Source of the DNA: Actinomycetospora termitidis
GTDB lineage: Bacteria > Actinomycetota > Actinomycetes > Mycobacteriales > Pseudonocardiaceae
DNA length: 64,000 bases
NCBI RefSeq assembly: GCF_030286555.1
Contig: NZ_JASVWF010000003.1
Span: 744,001 to 808,000 of the forward strand
Direction: 5' to 3'
Position numbers and translations under genes: made by a program. Of this stretch, positions 35,380 to 43,334 are shown one piece after another. Each line of letters opens with the position of its first letter. Position 1 is the stretch's first letter. The notes under the pieces are model-generated. The model ran no database searches. It was not told the origin of the DNA and saw only the letters and a list, made by a program, of their open reading frames with translations.

Positions 35380-36288
35380 GTGCCCCTCAGCCCGCGCGTG
35401 GTCGATCTCGGCCCCTACGACGTCCTGCTGTCGGTCGCCGCGCTCGGCAGCATGGGGCGTGCGGCGACGGCCCACGGCGTCTCGCAGGCGGCGGTCTCGG
35501 CGCGCATCCGGGCGCTGGAAGGGGCGCTCGGCGTGACCCTGCTGGAGCGCTCACCCCGCGGGACCCGGCTCACCGCGACGGGCGCGCTCGTGGCGGACTG
35601 GGCCCGGGTCGCCGTGGACGCGGCGGAGGCCCTGGAGGCCGGTGTCGCGTCCCTGCGCGCGGAGCAGGCCAGCCGGCTCCGGGTCGCCGCGAGTCTCACC
35701 GTCGCCGAGTACCTCCTCCCCCGGTGGCTGGTGGCGCTGCGCGCGGAGCTGCCGGGCACCTCGGTCTCGCTGACCTCGCACAACTCCACCGACGTGGCGG
35801 ACGACGTCCTGGCGGGCCGCGCCGACGTCGGGTTCGTCGAGGGCCCCGCGGTGCCGGACGAGCTGGACGCGCAGGTGGTCGCCCGGGACCGGCTGACCCT
35901 CGTCGTCGCTCCGGGCCACCCCTGGGTCGGCCGGCGCCGTGGCGTCGACGCCGCGCGGCTCGCGGCCACGCCGCTGGTCTCCCGCGAGCAGGGGTCCGGC
36001 ACGCGGTCGTTCCTCGAGCGGGCCCTGGGGGAGCTCGCCGAGCCCGTGCTGGAGCTGTCGTCGACGACCGCGATCAAGGCGGCCGTCGCCGACGACATGG
36101 CTCCCGCCGTGCTGAGCTCGCTGGCAGTGGCCGCCGAGCTCGGCGCGGGCACCCTGGTCGCCGTGCCGGTCACCGGGGCGTCGCTGGACCGCCGACTGGT
36201 CGCGGTCTGGCCGCGCGGCCGACCGCTCGCCGGCCCGGCGGCCGAGCTCGTCCGCCTCGCGGCCCGCCGTCGGGAAGGAGCTACCTGA
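35380..36288 (+). CDS. LysR-family transcriptional regulator
   Basis: A 302-residue LysR regulator. The N-terminal helix-turn-helix spans about 15-70 (GSMGRAATAHGVSQAAVSAR, LERSPRGTRLTATG) and the C-terminal periplasmic-binding-like effector domain about 95-295. It is divergent from the TDT transporter and probably activates it in response to the transported anion (CysB/Cbl-like and CbnR-like regulators behave this way). The GTG start is supported by the leaderless -10 element. Its last 8 bp overlap the converging acyl-CoA dehydrogenase gene. Confidence 0.9.
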   Translation: MPLSPRVVDLGPYDVLLSVAALGSMGRAATAHGVSQAAVSARIRALEGALGVTLLERSPRGTRLTATGALVADWARVAVDAAEALEAGVASLRAEQASRLRVAASLTVAEYLLPRWLVALRAELPGTSVSLTSHNSTDVADDVLAGRADVGFVEGPAVPDELDAQVVARDRLTLVVAPGHPWVGRRRGVDAARLAATPLVSREQGSGTRSFLERALGELAEPVLELSSTTAIKAAVADDMAPAVLSSLAVAAELGAGTLVAVPVTGASLDRRLVAVWPRGRPLAGPAAELVRLAARRREGAT

Positions 36289-37570
36289 CGAACGCGCTGT
36301 GCCCGGTGATCTTCTTCCCGACGATGAGGGTGTTCATCTCGCGGGTGCCCTCGTAGGAGTAGAGGGCCTCGGCGTCGTTGAAGTACCGGGCGATGCCGTT
36401 GGCGAGGATGGTGCCGTTGCCGCCGACGATCTGGCGGCCGAGCGCGACCGTCTCGCGCATCCGGTCGGCGCAGAACTGCTTGGCCAGCGCGGAGTGCGCG
36501 TCCGAGCCGCCCCCGCCGTCGATCAGCTGGGCGTTGCGGGCGGCCATGCCGAGGGAGGCCGTGGTGTTGCCGAGCATCTGCACGAGCGCGTCCTGGATCA
36601 TCTGGAAGCCCGCGATCGGACGGCCGAACTGCTCGCGCTGCTGCGCGTAGGTCAGGGCCAGCTCGTAGGCGGCCATCTGCACCCCGACACACGCCCACGA
36701 GGCATTGCCGCGCGTGCGGCGCAGGACCCCGCCGGCGTCGGCGAACGTGCCGTTCCCGCCGGAGAGCCGTCGGTCGTCCGGCACCCGGACGCCGTCCAGG
36801 GTGATGTCGGCGTTCTGCGTGATCCGCAGGGCCGTCTTGCCCTCGATCTTCGCGGTACTCACACCGGGGGTGTCCCGGTCGACGACGAAGCCGCGCACCG
36901 ACTCGCCGTCGCGGGCCCAGATGACGAGGAGGTCGGCGAAGGTCCCGTTGCCGATCCAGCGCTTGTGCCCGTCGACCACCCAGTCGTCGCCGTCGCGGCG
37001 GGCGACGGTCTCCATGCCGCCGGCGACGTCGGAGCCGCCGTGCGGCTCGGTGAGCCCGAACGCCCCGACGAGCTCGAGGCGGGCCATCGGCGGCAGCCAG
37101 CGCTCCCGCTGCTCCGGCGTGCCGCAGGCGTCGATCGAGCCCATCGCGAGCCCGGACTGGACGCCGAAGAAACTGTTGGTCGATGCATCCACCCGGGCGA
37201 TCTCGGCGTGCAGGAAGCCCATGAGCACCCGGCGGGCCGGCTGGTCGGAGAGCTTCGAGAGGCCGTAGGGGAGCCCGGCGAGGTCGAGCTCGGCGAAGCC
37301 CCGGCGGAACTGCTCCGGGAACTCCGCGGCCTCCCACGCGGCGTCGACCACCGGCGCCACGTCGCTCGCGAGGTACCTGCGCAGCCGCCGCAGGATCGCG
37401 CGCTCGTCGTCGGTGAGCAGCTCGCCGTACGCGTAGAAGTCGGCCACGTGCGGCGCGTCGGGGTCGAGCTCGAGGTGCGGGCGCGGGAGGTCGGCGAAGG
37501 GGTCGGCGGTCCCGCTCGACGCCCCGGCCGTGGCAGGGGCGATCGAGGAGCGGTCGTCGGTCACGGCCAT
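36281..37570 (-). CDS. Acyl-CoA dehydrogenase (glutaryl-CoA dehydrogenase-like)
   Basis: FAD-dependent acyl-CoA dehydrogenase of 429 residues. Motifs: FGLTEPHGGSDVAGGMET in the beta domain, KRWIGNGTFADL, REQFGRPIAGFQMIQ and the C-terminal base region FNDAEALYSYEGTREMNTLIVGK with the catalytic glutamate in YEGT. The order and wording fit the glutaryl-CoA dehydrogenase subgroup, and the IGNGT and EGTREMN motifs support this. The ATG at 37570 has GAGGG 5 bp upstream; the first 40 residues are a non-conserved extension. Confidence 0.9.
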   Translation of the reverse strand: MAVTDDRSSIAPATAGASSGTADPFADLPRPHLELDPDAPHVADFYAYGELLTDDERAILRRLRRYLASDVAPVVDAAWEAAEFPEQFRRGFAELDLAGLPYGLSKLSDQPARRVLMGFLHAEIARVDASTNSFFGVQSGLAMGSIDACGTPEQRERWLPPMARLELVGAFGLTEPHGGSDVAGGMETVARRDGDDWVVDGHKRWIGNGTFADLLVIWARDGESVRGFVVDRDTPGVSTAKIEGKTALRITQNADITLDGVRVPDDRRLSGGNGTFADAGGVLRRTRGNASWACVGVQMAAYELALTYAQQREQFGRPIAGFQMIQDALVQMLGNTTASLGMAARNAQLIDGGGGSDAHSALAKQFCADRMRETVALGRQIVGGNGTILANGIARYFNDAEALYSYEGTREMNTLIVGKKITGHSAFVR

Positions 37571-37798
37571 GTCCCTCAGAGTGCTCCGACCGCCCGCGGC
37601 GCGCCACGCGGACCGTGGTGCACACCATCGGTGGTCGCCCGGGCGCCCCCAGCTAGATGCTTGTACGATGAAAGTGAAATCTGGTGTGGTCCACGAGGAT
37701 CCGGGTGGCTGGCTCCGACCGGCTCCGGAACAGTGGACTCCGGTGGCCACGTCGATGCGCGGCCGGGGCGCCGAGACGCAGCGTTGAGGAGTGCGACG

Positions 37799-38767
37799 GT
37801 GGACGGACAGCAGCCGATCATGATCTTCGGGCGGATCACGCGCGGGGACGGCGGACCGCTCCCGGGGGCGGCGCTGACGCTCTGTGACCTGGCGGGTGAC
37901 CAGCTCGACCGCACGACGACCGACGAGGCGGGCGACTACCGCCTGACGCCGTCGACCGGCGGCACCTACCTGGTGATCTGCTCGTCGTCCACGCACCAGC
38001 CGAAGGCCTCCCTGGTCGCGGTGGCGGACCGTCCGTTGCGCCACGACGTCAGCCTCACCGGCGGCGGCGCGACGCTCGAGGGCACCGTCGGCGCGAGCCG
38101 CGAGGGCACCGTCGTCGGGACCGCCGGGGTCGTGCTGACCCTGACCGACGTGCGGGGCACCGTCGTCGCGGTGGCGCGCTCGAACGCCGACGGCGGGTAC
38201 CGCTTCGCCGACCTCGACGAGGGCAGCTACACGCTGACCGCCGCCGCCCCGGACACCACGCCGGTCGCCGAGACCGTGCAGGTGCCGGGCGAGGGCCGCG
38301 TCGTCCGCGACATCTCACTCGTCAGCCAATTGCGGCTCACGGGCGTCGTGCGGTCGGCCTCGGGCGGTCGCCCGGTCGCCGAGGCGCTGGCCACGCTGGT
38401 CGGTGCTGACGGCAACGTCGTGGGCGCGGCCGTGACCGGCACGGACGGGACCTTCGACTTCCCCGAGGTCGCCCCCGGCACCTACACGATCACCGCGAGC
38501 GGGTACGCGCCCGTGGCCAGCGAGATCGAGGTCGGTACCGGTCGCCCGTCCGAGGTCACCCTCACGCTGACCCCGCCGGCGCTCGGGCCCGCCGACGACT
38601 GGTCCGGCCCCTCCGACGACGTCACCCGCTCGTTCTCCGGTGAGGACTTCGGGGCCGACGCGGTGCCCGCGGGCGCGTACACGAACGGCCACAACGGCCG
38701 GCACTCCACCAGCGCCGACGGGCCCACGGACTTCCGCGGCTTCGACGCCGACGGCGGGCGCCGATGA
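37799..38767 (+). CDS. Stand-alone protein of three CPR-type beta-sandwich domains
   Basis: A 322-residue protein built from three tandem carboxypeptidase-regulatory-like units (about 8-80, 82-165 and 170-250), each following the pattern G-V-x-PVxGAxVTLxDxxG..., DGxYxF, GxYTLTAxAxxxxPV. A hydrophilic tail rich in Asp, Gly and Ser follows. There is no signal peptide, sorting motif or membrane helix, so it should stay in the cytoplasm, unusual for this fold. The GTG at 37799 has GAGGAG 8 bp upstream. The stop overlaps the start of the YceI fusion (ATGA), so the two are cotranscribed. Function unknown. Confidence 0.8.
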   Translation: MDGQQPIMIFGRITRGDGGPLPGAALTLCDLAGDQLDRTTTDEAGDYRLTPSTGGTYLVICSSSTHQPKASLVAVADRPLRHDVSLTGGGATLEGTVGASREGTVVGTAGVVLTLTDVRGTVVAVARSNADGGYRFADLDEGSYTLTAAAPDTTPVAETVQVPGEGRVVRDISLVSQLRLTGVVRSASGGRPVAEALATLVGADGNVVGAAVTGTDGTFDFPEVAPGTYTITASGYAPVASEIEVGTGRPSEVTLTLTPPALGPADDWSGPSDDVTRSFSGEDFGADAVPAGAYTNGHNGRHSTSADGPTDFRGFDADGGRR

Positions 38768-39585
38768 CGGCGACGCAGGCCGGGGTCCAGCGGGTCAGCG
38801 GGGTCGCCGTCACCAGTGACGGCTGGCCGGTGCCGTTCGCGGTCGTGACCGTGATCGACGCCGCCGGTCAGCAGATCGGCGGCACTCCCGTCGAGGACGA
38901 CGGCGGGTTCGTGATGGAGGGCTTGCCCGCCGGGCCGTGCACCGTCATCACCTCCGCGGTCGGCCACACCCCGTCGGCGCGACCGGTGTCCGGGCCCGGC
39001 GGCGGCAACCTGGGCCGCGTCGTGCTCACCCGCACCGGTGCGCTCGAGCTGCCCGCGCCCGGCCGCTGGGAGATCGACCCGGTGCACTCGCGGATCGCGG
39101 CCTCGGCGTTCCACCTCGGGATCACCAAGGTGCACGGCCGTCTGCGCCGCTTCACCGGCCACGTCGACATGGGCTCCACGCTGGACACGACGAGCGTCGT
39201 GGCCGCGATCGAGTCGGGCAGCGTCGAGACCGACGACGAGCGGCGCGACGAGCACCTGCGCTCGCCGGACTTCCTCGACGTGCTCCGGTTCACCGACATC
39301 GGCTTCGCCTCGACCGAGATCGTGAAGCACACGGCCGACCACTGGACCATGATCGGCGACCTCTCGCTCAAGGGCGTCCGCAACCGCGTGGCCCTCGACG
39401 TGATCTACCACGGCGCCGGACCTGACCTCTGGGGCGGCGAGCGCGCCGGGTTCTCCGCGACCACGCAGCTCTCACGCGACGACTTCGACATCTCGTGGAA
39501 CCAGTCCGTGATCGCGGGCATCTTCGCGATCGGCCGCACGTTGCGGATCGAGATCGACATCGAGGCGGTCAAGGTCTCCGACTGA
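38764..39585 (+). CDS. CPR domain fused to YceI-like lipid-binding domain
   Basis: A 273-residue fusion. Residues about 8-90 are one carboxypeptidase-regulatory-like unit (VSGVAVTSDGWPVPFAVVTV, EDDGGFVMEGLPAGPCTVI). Residues about 101-273 are a YceI-type lipocalin-like barrel: GRWEIDPVHSRIAASAFHLG, RDEHLRSPDFLDV, GDLSLKGVRNRVALDV. YceI proteins bind isoprenoid or other amphiphilic molecules. No signal peptide is present, so unlike E. coli YceI it should be cytoplasmic. Translation is coupled to the upstream triple-CPR gene by a 4-bp overlap. Confidence 0.88.
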   Translation: MTATQAGVQRVSGVAVTSDGWPVPFAVVTVIDAAGQQIGGTPVEDDGGFVMEGLPAGPCTVITSAVGHTPSARPVSGPGGGNLGRVVLTRTGALELPAPGRWEIDPVHSRIAASAFHLGITKVHGRLRRFTGHVDMGSTLDTTSVVAAIESGSVETDDERRDEHLRSPDFLDVLRFTDIGFASTEIVKHTADHWTMIGDLSLKGVRNRVALDVIYHGAGPDLWGGERAGFSATTQLSRDDFDISWNQSVIAGIFAIGRTLRIEIDIEAVKVSD

Positions 39586-39676
39586 CCGGTTCCCGACGGC
39601 GGGTCGGTCGGGTCCCTCGGCCGCCCGCCCCGCGGCCTTGTCGCGGGGAATCACAACGACAAGGTCACCCGGTTCG

Positions 39677-39769
39677 CCTTGTCGCGGGGACCCGCACTTC
39701 CCCCGCCACCTTGTCACTGGGAATCACAACGACAAGGTGACCGCGGGACGCCGGAAACCCGCGACAAGG
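39677..39769. repeat. Nested-hairpin element, copy A
   Basis: Outer arms CCTTGTCGCGGG (39677-39688) and CCCGCGACAAGG (39758-39769) are perfectly complementary. They enclose an inner hairpin, CACCTTGTC...GACAAGGTG (39707-39739). The inner stem has one break relative to copy C. About 93 bp long; I do not know the family. Confidence 0.75.
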
Positions 39770-39866
39770 TGCCGGCGACCCGGACCGACCGTCCCTCGGC
39801 GCCGCGGTACCCCGCCCCCCGGCCACCTTGTCGCGGCGAATCACAACGACAAGGTCACCCGGCCCG

Positions 39867-39959
39867 CCTTGTCGCGGGCTCCCGCACCTCCCCCGCCACC
39901 TTGTCACTGGGAATCACAACGACAAGGTGACCGCGGGACGCCGGAAACCCGCGACAAGG
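39867..39959. repeat. Nested-hairpin element, copy B
   Basis: Second copy, 190 bp after copy A, with the same outer 12-bp arms (39867-39878 and 39948-39959) and inner hairpin (39897-39929). Substitutions between copies fall mainly in the single-stranded parts, outside both stems. Confidence 0.75.
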
Positions 39960-40153
39960 CGACCGCGACCCGCGCCGACCGGCCCCTGGCACCACGCCAC
40001 CCGGCACCTCGCACCTGTCTCTCGATCCCCTGTCACGGCTCCATGCTCCGTCCGGTCGAACGGGTTGTCCCCACCGGCACTGGAACGGCACCTGTCCACA
40101 GGCGCGCACCGGGATGTGGCGAGCTCCGGTCACGCGGCCACACGCTCGACGGC

Positions 40154-41035
40154 ATGCCGTGGTTCGAACCCGCTCCCGAGGACGCCGGACTGCTGCGTCG
40201 ACGTCACCTCGTGCTCGTCGAGGACCCCGCCCTCGTGGACAAGGCCCTGCGCCGCAAGCAGGTCGTCCGCATCCACCGCGGGATCTACAAGGAGGGCGAG
40301 GCGCCGGACGACTGGGAACGGGCCTGGTCGGCCTGCGCCACCGTCGGCGGATGTGACGCGGTCGCGAGTCACCGGACGGCGGCCCGCGTCCTCGGGATCG
40401 AGGTCCCGGACGGAGGGCCGGACGAGGTGACGATCCCGCGGGCCGAGCGCCGGATACATCGGGCCGACCTGCGGTTCCACACGAGCGTGCTCGCCTCCGA
40501 CGACGTCGTCGACCTGAACGGCCTGCGGATCACCTCGGTCGCCCGCACACTCGTCGACCTCTGCCGCACCGAGGAGGAGTACCGCGCGGTCTGGGCGGTC
40601 GAGCGGGCGCTGGCCCGCGAGCTCGTGACGACGACGGCGCTGGACGCCGCGCTCGAACGGTGCCGGGGAGTACCCGGCGTCAAGCGGGCCCGCCTGCTGA
40701 TCGGCCGGGCGCGTCCGCTCTCGCAGTCCCCCCTCGAGACGGCCGGCCGACTCGCCCTGGTCGACGACGGCCTCGAGGAACCGGAGGTCCAGATGCCGAT
40801 CCGGCGGGCCGACGGTCGCGAAGCCTTGGTGGACCTCGCCTACCGCGAGCAGCGCCGGGGACTGGAGTTCGACGGGCGCTCGGAGCACGGCATGGAGATG
40901 GCCGTCTTCGAGGACCGGACGCGGGAGAACCAGATCGTCCTGCGCGACATCACCATCCTCCGGTTCACCTGGTTCGACGTGTTCCGACGCCGGCCGCAGT
41001 ACCTCCGGACGGTCCGGGAGGCGATCGGTGCGTGA
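40154..41035 (+). CDS. AbiEi-antitoxin-like N terminus with DUF559-like nuclease C terminus
   Basis: A 293-residue protein of a widespread actinobacterial family. The N-terminal half has a winged-helix of the AbiEi antitoxin type (KALRRKQVVRIHRGIYKEG, ASHRTAARVLG, ITSVARTLVDLCRTE). The C-terminal part resembles the DUF559/very-short-patch-repair nuclease fold, with VDLAYREQRRGLEFDGRSEHG and a terminal ILRFTWFDVFRRP-like segment. It is orphan: no AbiEii toxin gene is next to it. Function in defence or repair is inferred. The ATG at 40154 has a weak ribosome-binding site. Confidence 0.7.
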   Translation: MPWFEPAPEDAGLLRRRHLVLVEDPALVDKALRRKQVVRIHRGIYKEGEAPDDWERAWSACATVGGCDAVASHRTAARVLGIEVPDGGPDEVTIPRAERRIHRADLRFHTSVLASDDVVDLNGLRITSVARTLVDLCRTEEEYRAVWAVERALARELVTTTALDAALERCRGVPGVKRARLLIGRARPLSQSPLETAGRLALVDDGLEEPEVQMPIRRADGREALVDLAYREQRRGLEFDGRSEHGMEMAVFEDRTRENQIVLRDITILRFTWFDVFRRRPQYLRTVREAIGA

Positions 41036-41042
41036 CGCCGGC

Positions 41043-42098
41043 CTACGTCGACCCCACCACCAGGTCGTGCTCCACGGCATCCCCGGCCACCGTCACCACC
41101 ACGGCCCGAGGCCGCACCACCTGACCGTCAACCCCGTGCGGCGTACAGATCAGCACGAACTCGCCCACCTCCGGCGGCCGGACGTCGAACGAGCCGTCGG
41201 GCTGGGTGTGGACCCGCGCGACCTGGCGACCGTCGCGATCGACGAGGGTCACCGCCGCCGGGCTCGGCGCCCCGTCCGGGTCGATCACGCGGCCGGCCAC
41301 CCGCCCGATCCCGTCGACGGCGGGCTCCACGTCGGCCGCGTCGGCATCCGGCACCTCGCTGCGCGGGTCCGGGGCGAACTCCGGCTCGCCGAGGACCAGG
41401 CCGCCGTGATTGGCACGGGTCACCCACGCCATGAGGCCGATCGCGAGCGCCACGAGCAGGACGGGGACCACGAAGGCGAGGTCGGGCACCACGCGGGCGA
41501 TCACCGCGTTGGCCGCCGCGGCCACGACCATGACCGCGATGCGCAGCGGCGAGTTCCAGTTCCAGGTGAACGGCTTGTGCAGCTCCACCAGGCTCGACAC
41601 CCAGTTCGTGACGGTCCCGGACATGAAGCTCGTCGGTGTCCCGGCGGGCCCCACGTAGCGCATCGCGGCCGCCTGGATGCCCATGGCGAGTCCCGCGCCG
41701 AGGACGAGCACCACGACGCGCAGCTGGGCGAGGGGCCCGTCGTCGACCGCATAGAAGTACGCCCCGACCGCGACGAGGAGCGCCAGCTCGACGGTCAGCG
41801 CCACTCCCACGGCGTTGCGCCAGGGCAGGCGCCGCATCGCCACCCCGCACACGATCGTCCCGATGACGAGGCCGCCGCAGTACCCGGTCATCGCGACGAC
41901 GTTGTCCAGCGCCTGGAACCAGTCGCCCTGCCCGATCCCCAGCCCGAGCAGCACGAGGTTGCCGGTCATGGTCGACGCGAAGACCTCGTTGAACGCGAAG
42001 AACGTCACGACGTCGATCGCGCCCGCGGCCGCCGTCAACACGATGGTCACCGCGCTGAGGAGCCGCGGTGTGCGCTCGGGGTGGTCGAAACCGGTCAT
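41043..42098 (-). CDS. DUF1275 membrane protein with C-terminal CPR domain
   Basis: A 351-residue protein. The DUF1275/YoaK membrane domain (about 1-225) has the signature GAIDVVTFFAFNEVFASTMTGN and six or seven helices including LHKPFTWNWNSPLR in a loop. A C-terminal carboxypeptidase-regulatory-like unit follows at about 266-351 (VAGRVIDPDGAPSPAAVTLVD, HTQPDGSFDV, VGEFVLICTP). The ATG at 42098 gives the family start MTGFDHPER. Paralogue of the gene immediately upstream, with long stretches of near-identical DNA; function unknown. Confidence 0.87.
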   Translation of the reverse strand: MTGFDHPERTPRLLSAVTIVLTAAAGAIDVVTFFAFNEVFASTMTGNLVLLGLGIGQGDWFQALDNVVAMTGYCGGLVIGTIVCGVAMRRLPWRNAVGVALTVELALLVAVGAYFYAVDDGPLAQLRVVVLVLGAGLAMGIQAAAMRYVGPAGTPTSFMSGTVTNWVSSLVELHKPFTWNWNSPLRIAVMVVAAAANAVIARVVPDLAFVVPVLLVALAIGLMAWVTRANHGGLVLGEPEFAPDPRSEVPDADAADVEPAVDGIGRVAGRVIDPDGAPSPAAVTLVDRDGRQVARVHTQPDGSFDVRPPEVGEFVLICTPHGVDGQVVRPRAVVVTVAGDAVEHDLVVGST

Positions 42099-42116
42099 AC
42101 CCGATCAGTTCCCGGC

Positions 42117-42141
42117 GTGCGGACGATCAGATCGTGCGCAC
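42117..42141. promoter_or_regulatory. Inverted repeat between the two DUF1275 genes
   Basis: GTGCGGACGATC and GATCGTGCGCAC are 12-bp arms with one mismatch around a single A. A further inverted copy GCGCACGATC is at 42165-42174, so a larger stem is also possible. The site lies 19 bp upstream of the first DUF1275 start and downstream of the second gene, so it could be an operator or a terminator. Confidence 0.4.
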
Positions 42142-42188
42142 CCCGTGAGGAGCATCATCGCATCGCGCACGATCGTCATGCACGGAGT

Positions 42189-43264
42189 TCACACGCGCGA
42201 CCCCAGCACCACGTCGTGGCTGACCGGGGCACCGTCGACCGAGATCATCACCGCCCGCGGACGTGCCGCGCCGCCGCCCATGCGGTGTGGGGTGCAGATC
42301 AACACGAAGTCGCCGGCCTCCGGGGGCTGCACATCGAACCGCCCTCGGGTTCGGTGTGGACCCGCCGGACCTGCTGGCCGGCCATGTCGACCAGCGTCAC
42401 CGCGGCCGGGCTCGCCGTCCCGGCGTCGTCGACGACCCGGCCGCTCACCCGCCCGATGCCGTCGATCCGTTCGTCGTCCGGACCGGGGTCGGCGGCCTCG
42501 TCCGAGGCGTCGGGGACCTCGCTGCGCGGGTCGGGGGCGAACTCCGGCTCCCCCGCGACCAGCCCGCCGTGGTTCGCACGGGTCACCACGGCCATGCCGA
42601 GGATCGCGACCAGGACGAGCAGGACCGGCACGGCGAACGCGACGTCGGGCACCCGCGCCTGGATGACGGCGTTGCCGGCCGCCGCCACGACGATCACGCC
42701 GATCCGCAGCGGCGAGTTCCAGTTCCACGTGAACGGCTTGTGCAGCTCCACCAGGCTCGACACCCAGTTCGTGACGGTGCCGGACAGGAAGCTCGTCGGC
42801 GTCCCGGCCGGACCGATGTAGCGCATCGCCGCCGCCTGCACGCCCATCGCCAGGCCCGATCCGATGACGAGGACGATCACCCGGACCTGGCCGAGCTCGG
42901 ACCCGTCGTCGACGCCCCACCAGTAGAGCCCGACCGCGACGAGCAGGGCGAGCTCGGTGGTGAGCGTGATGCCGACGGCGTTGCGCCACGGCAGCCGGCG
43001 CATCGCGAGGCCGCAGATCAGGGTCCCGACGACGAGGCCGCTGCAGTAGCCGACGATCGCGCAGACATTGTCGACCACCTGCTCCCACTCGCCCTGCCCG
43101 AGGCCGAGTCCGAGGAGGACCAGGTTGCCGGTCATCGTGGACGCGAAGACCTGGTTGAAGGCGAAGAAGGTCACCACGTCGATGGCCCCGGCGGCGGCCG
43201 TCAGCACCACCGTCACGGTGCCGAGCAGCCGAGGCCTGCGCTCTGGATGGTCGAATCCGGTCAC
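42189..43264 (-). pseudogene. DUF1275-CPR paralogue with frameshift in the C-terminal domain
   Basis: Tandem paralogue of the preceding gene, starting with the same MTGFDHPER and matching it through the DUF1275 membrane domain and the first half of the CPR domain. At about 42336-42347 the frame breaks: the continuous frame reads HTEPEGGSMCSPRRPATSC and stops at 42299, whereas the next frame continues RFDVQPPEAGDFVLICTP... to the natural stop at 42189, as in the paralogue. The total length (1076 bp) is not a multiple of three. One base appears missing. The membrane domain is intact, so a truncated but functional protein of 321 residues is possible; sequencing error cannot be excluded. Confidence 0.8.
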
Positions 43265-43334
43265 GCCTCCCGACGATGCAGGGGCCCCTTTACCAACGGG
43301 TTACCCCTGGCCGTGACCATCGTCATGGAGTGGA

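Larger units (their letters stand above)
39636..40005. repeat. Two tandem copies of a 190-bp unit
   Basis: Unit 1 (39636-39825) and unit 2 (39826 to about 40005) are offset by exactly 190 bp and nearly identical for the first 140 bases, decaying afterwards. Each unit holds a simple hairpin with CCTTGTCG/CGACAAGG arms (39636-39664 and 39826-39854) followed by a nested double hairpin (see the two separate entries). The spacing of all landmarks is conserved between units. Confidence 0.85.
39586..40153. other. Gene-free interval of 568 bp containing the repeat array
   Basis: No convincing coding sequence. The first 375 bases hold two copies of a 190-bp repeat described separately; the flank 39601-39635 looks like a degenerate third start of the same repeat. 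The last 150 bases precede the nuclease-like gene and contain two DnaA-box-like words (TTGTCCCCA near 40065 and CTGTCCACA near 40092) that I regard as chance or gene-family flanking sequence. Confidence 0.6.

Noticed and set aside
37668..37787. Possible 39-residue leader ORF (MKVKSGVVHEDPGG...) before the CPR protein
   Set aside because: No ribosome-binding site and no conserved feature; kept only as part of the intergenic region.
39636..40005. Possible CRISPR array
   Set aside because: Only two units of 190 bp, with long imperfect repeats and no short unique spacers or cas genes.
40061..40100. Two DnaA-box-like words suggesting an origin
   Set aside because: Only two imperfect matches, no dnaA, dnaN or AT-rich unwinding region; similar words are common before genes of this nuclease family.
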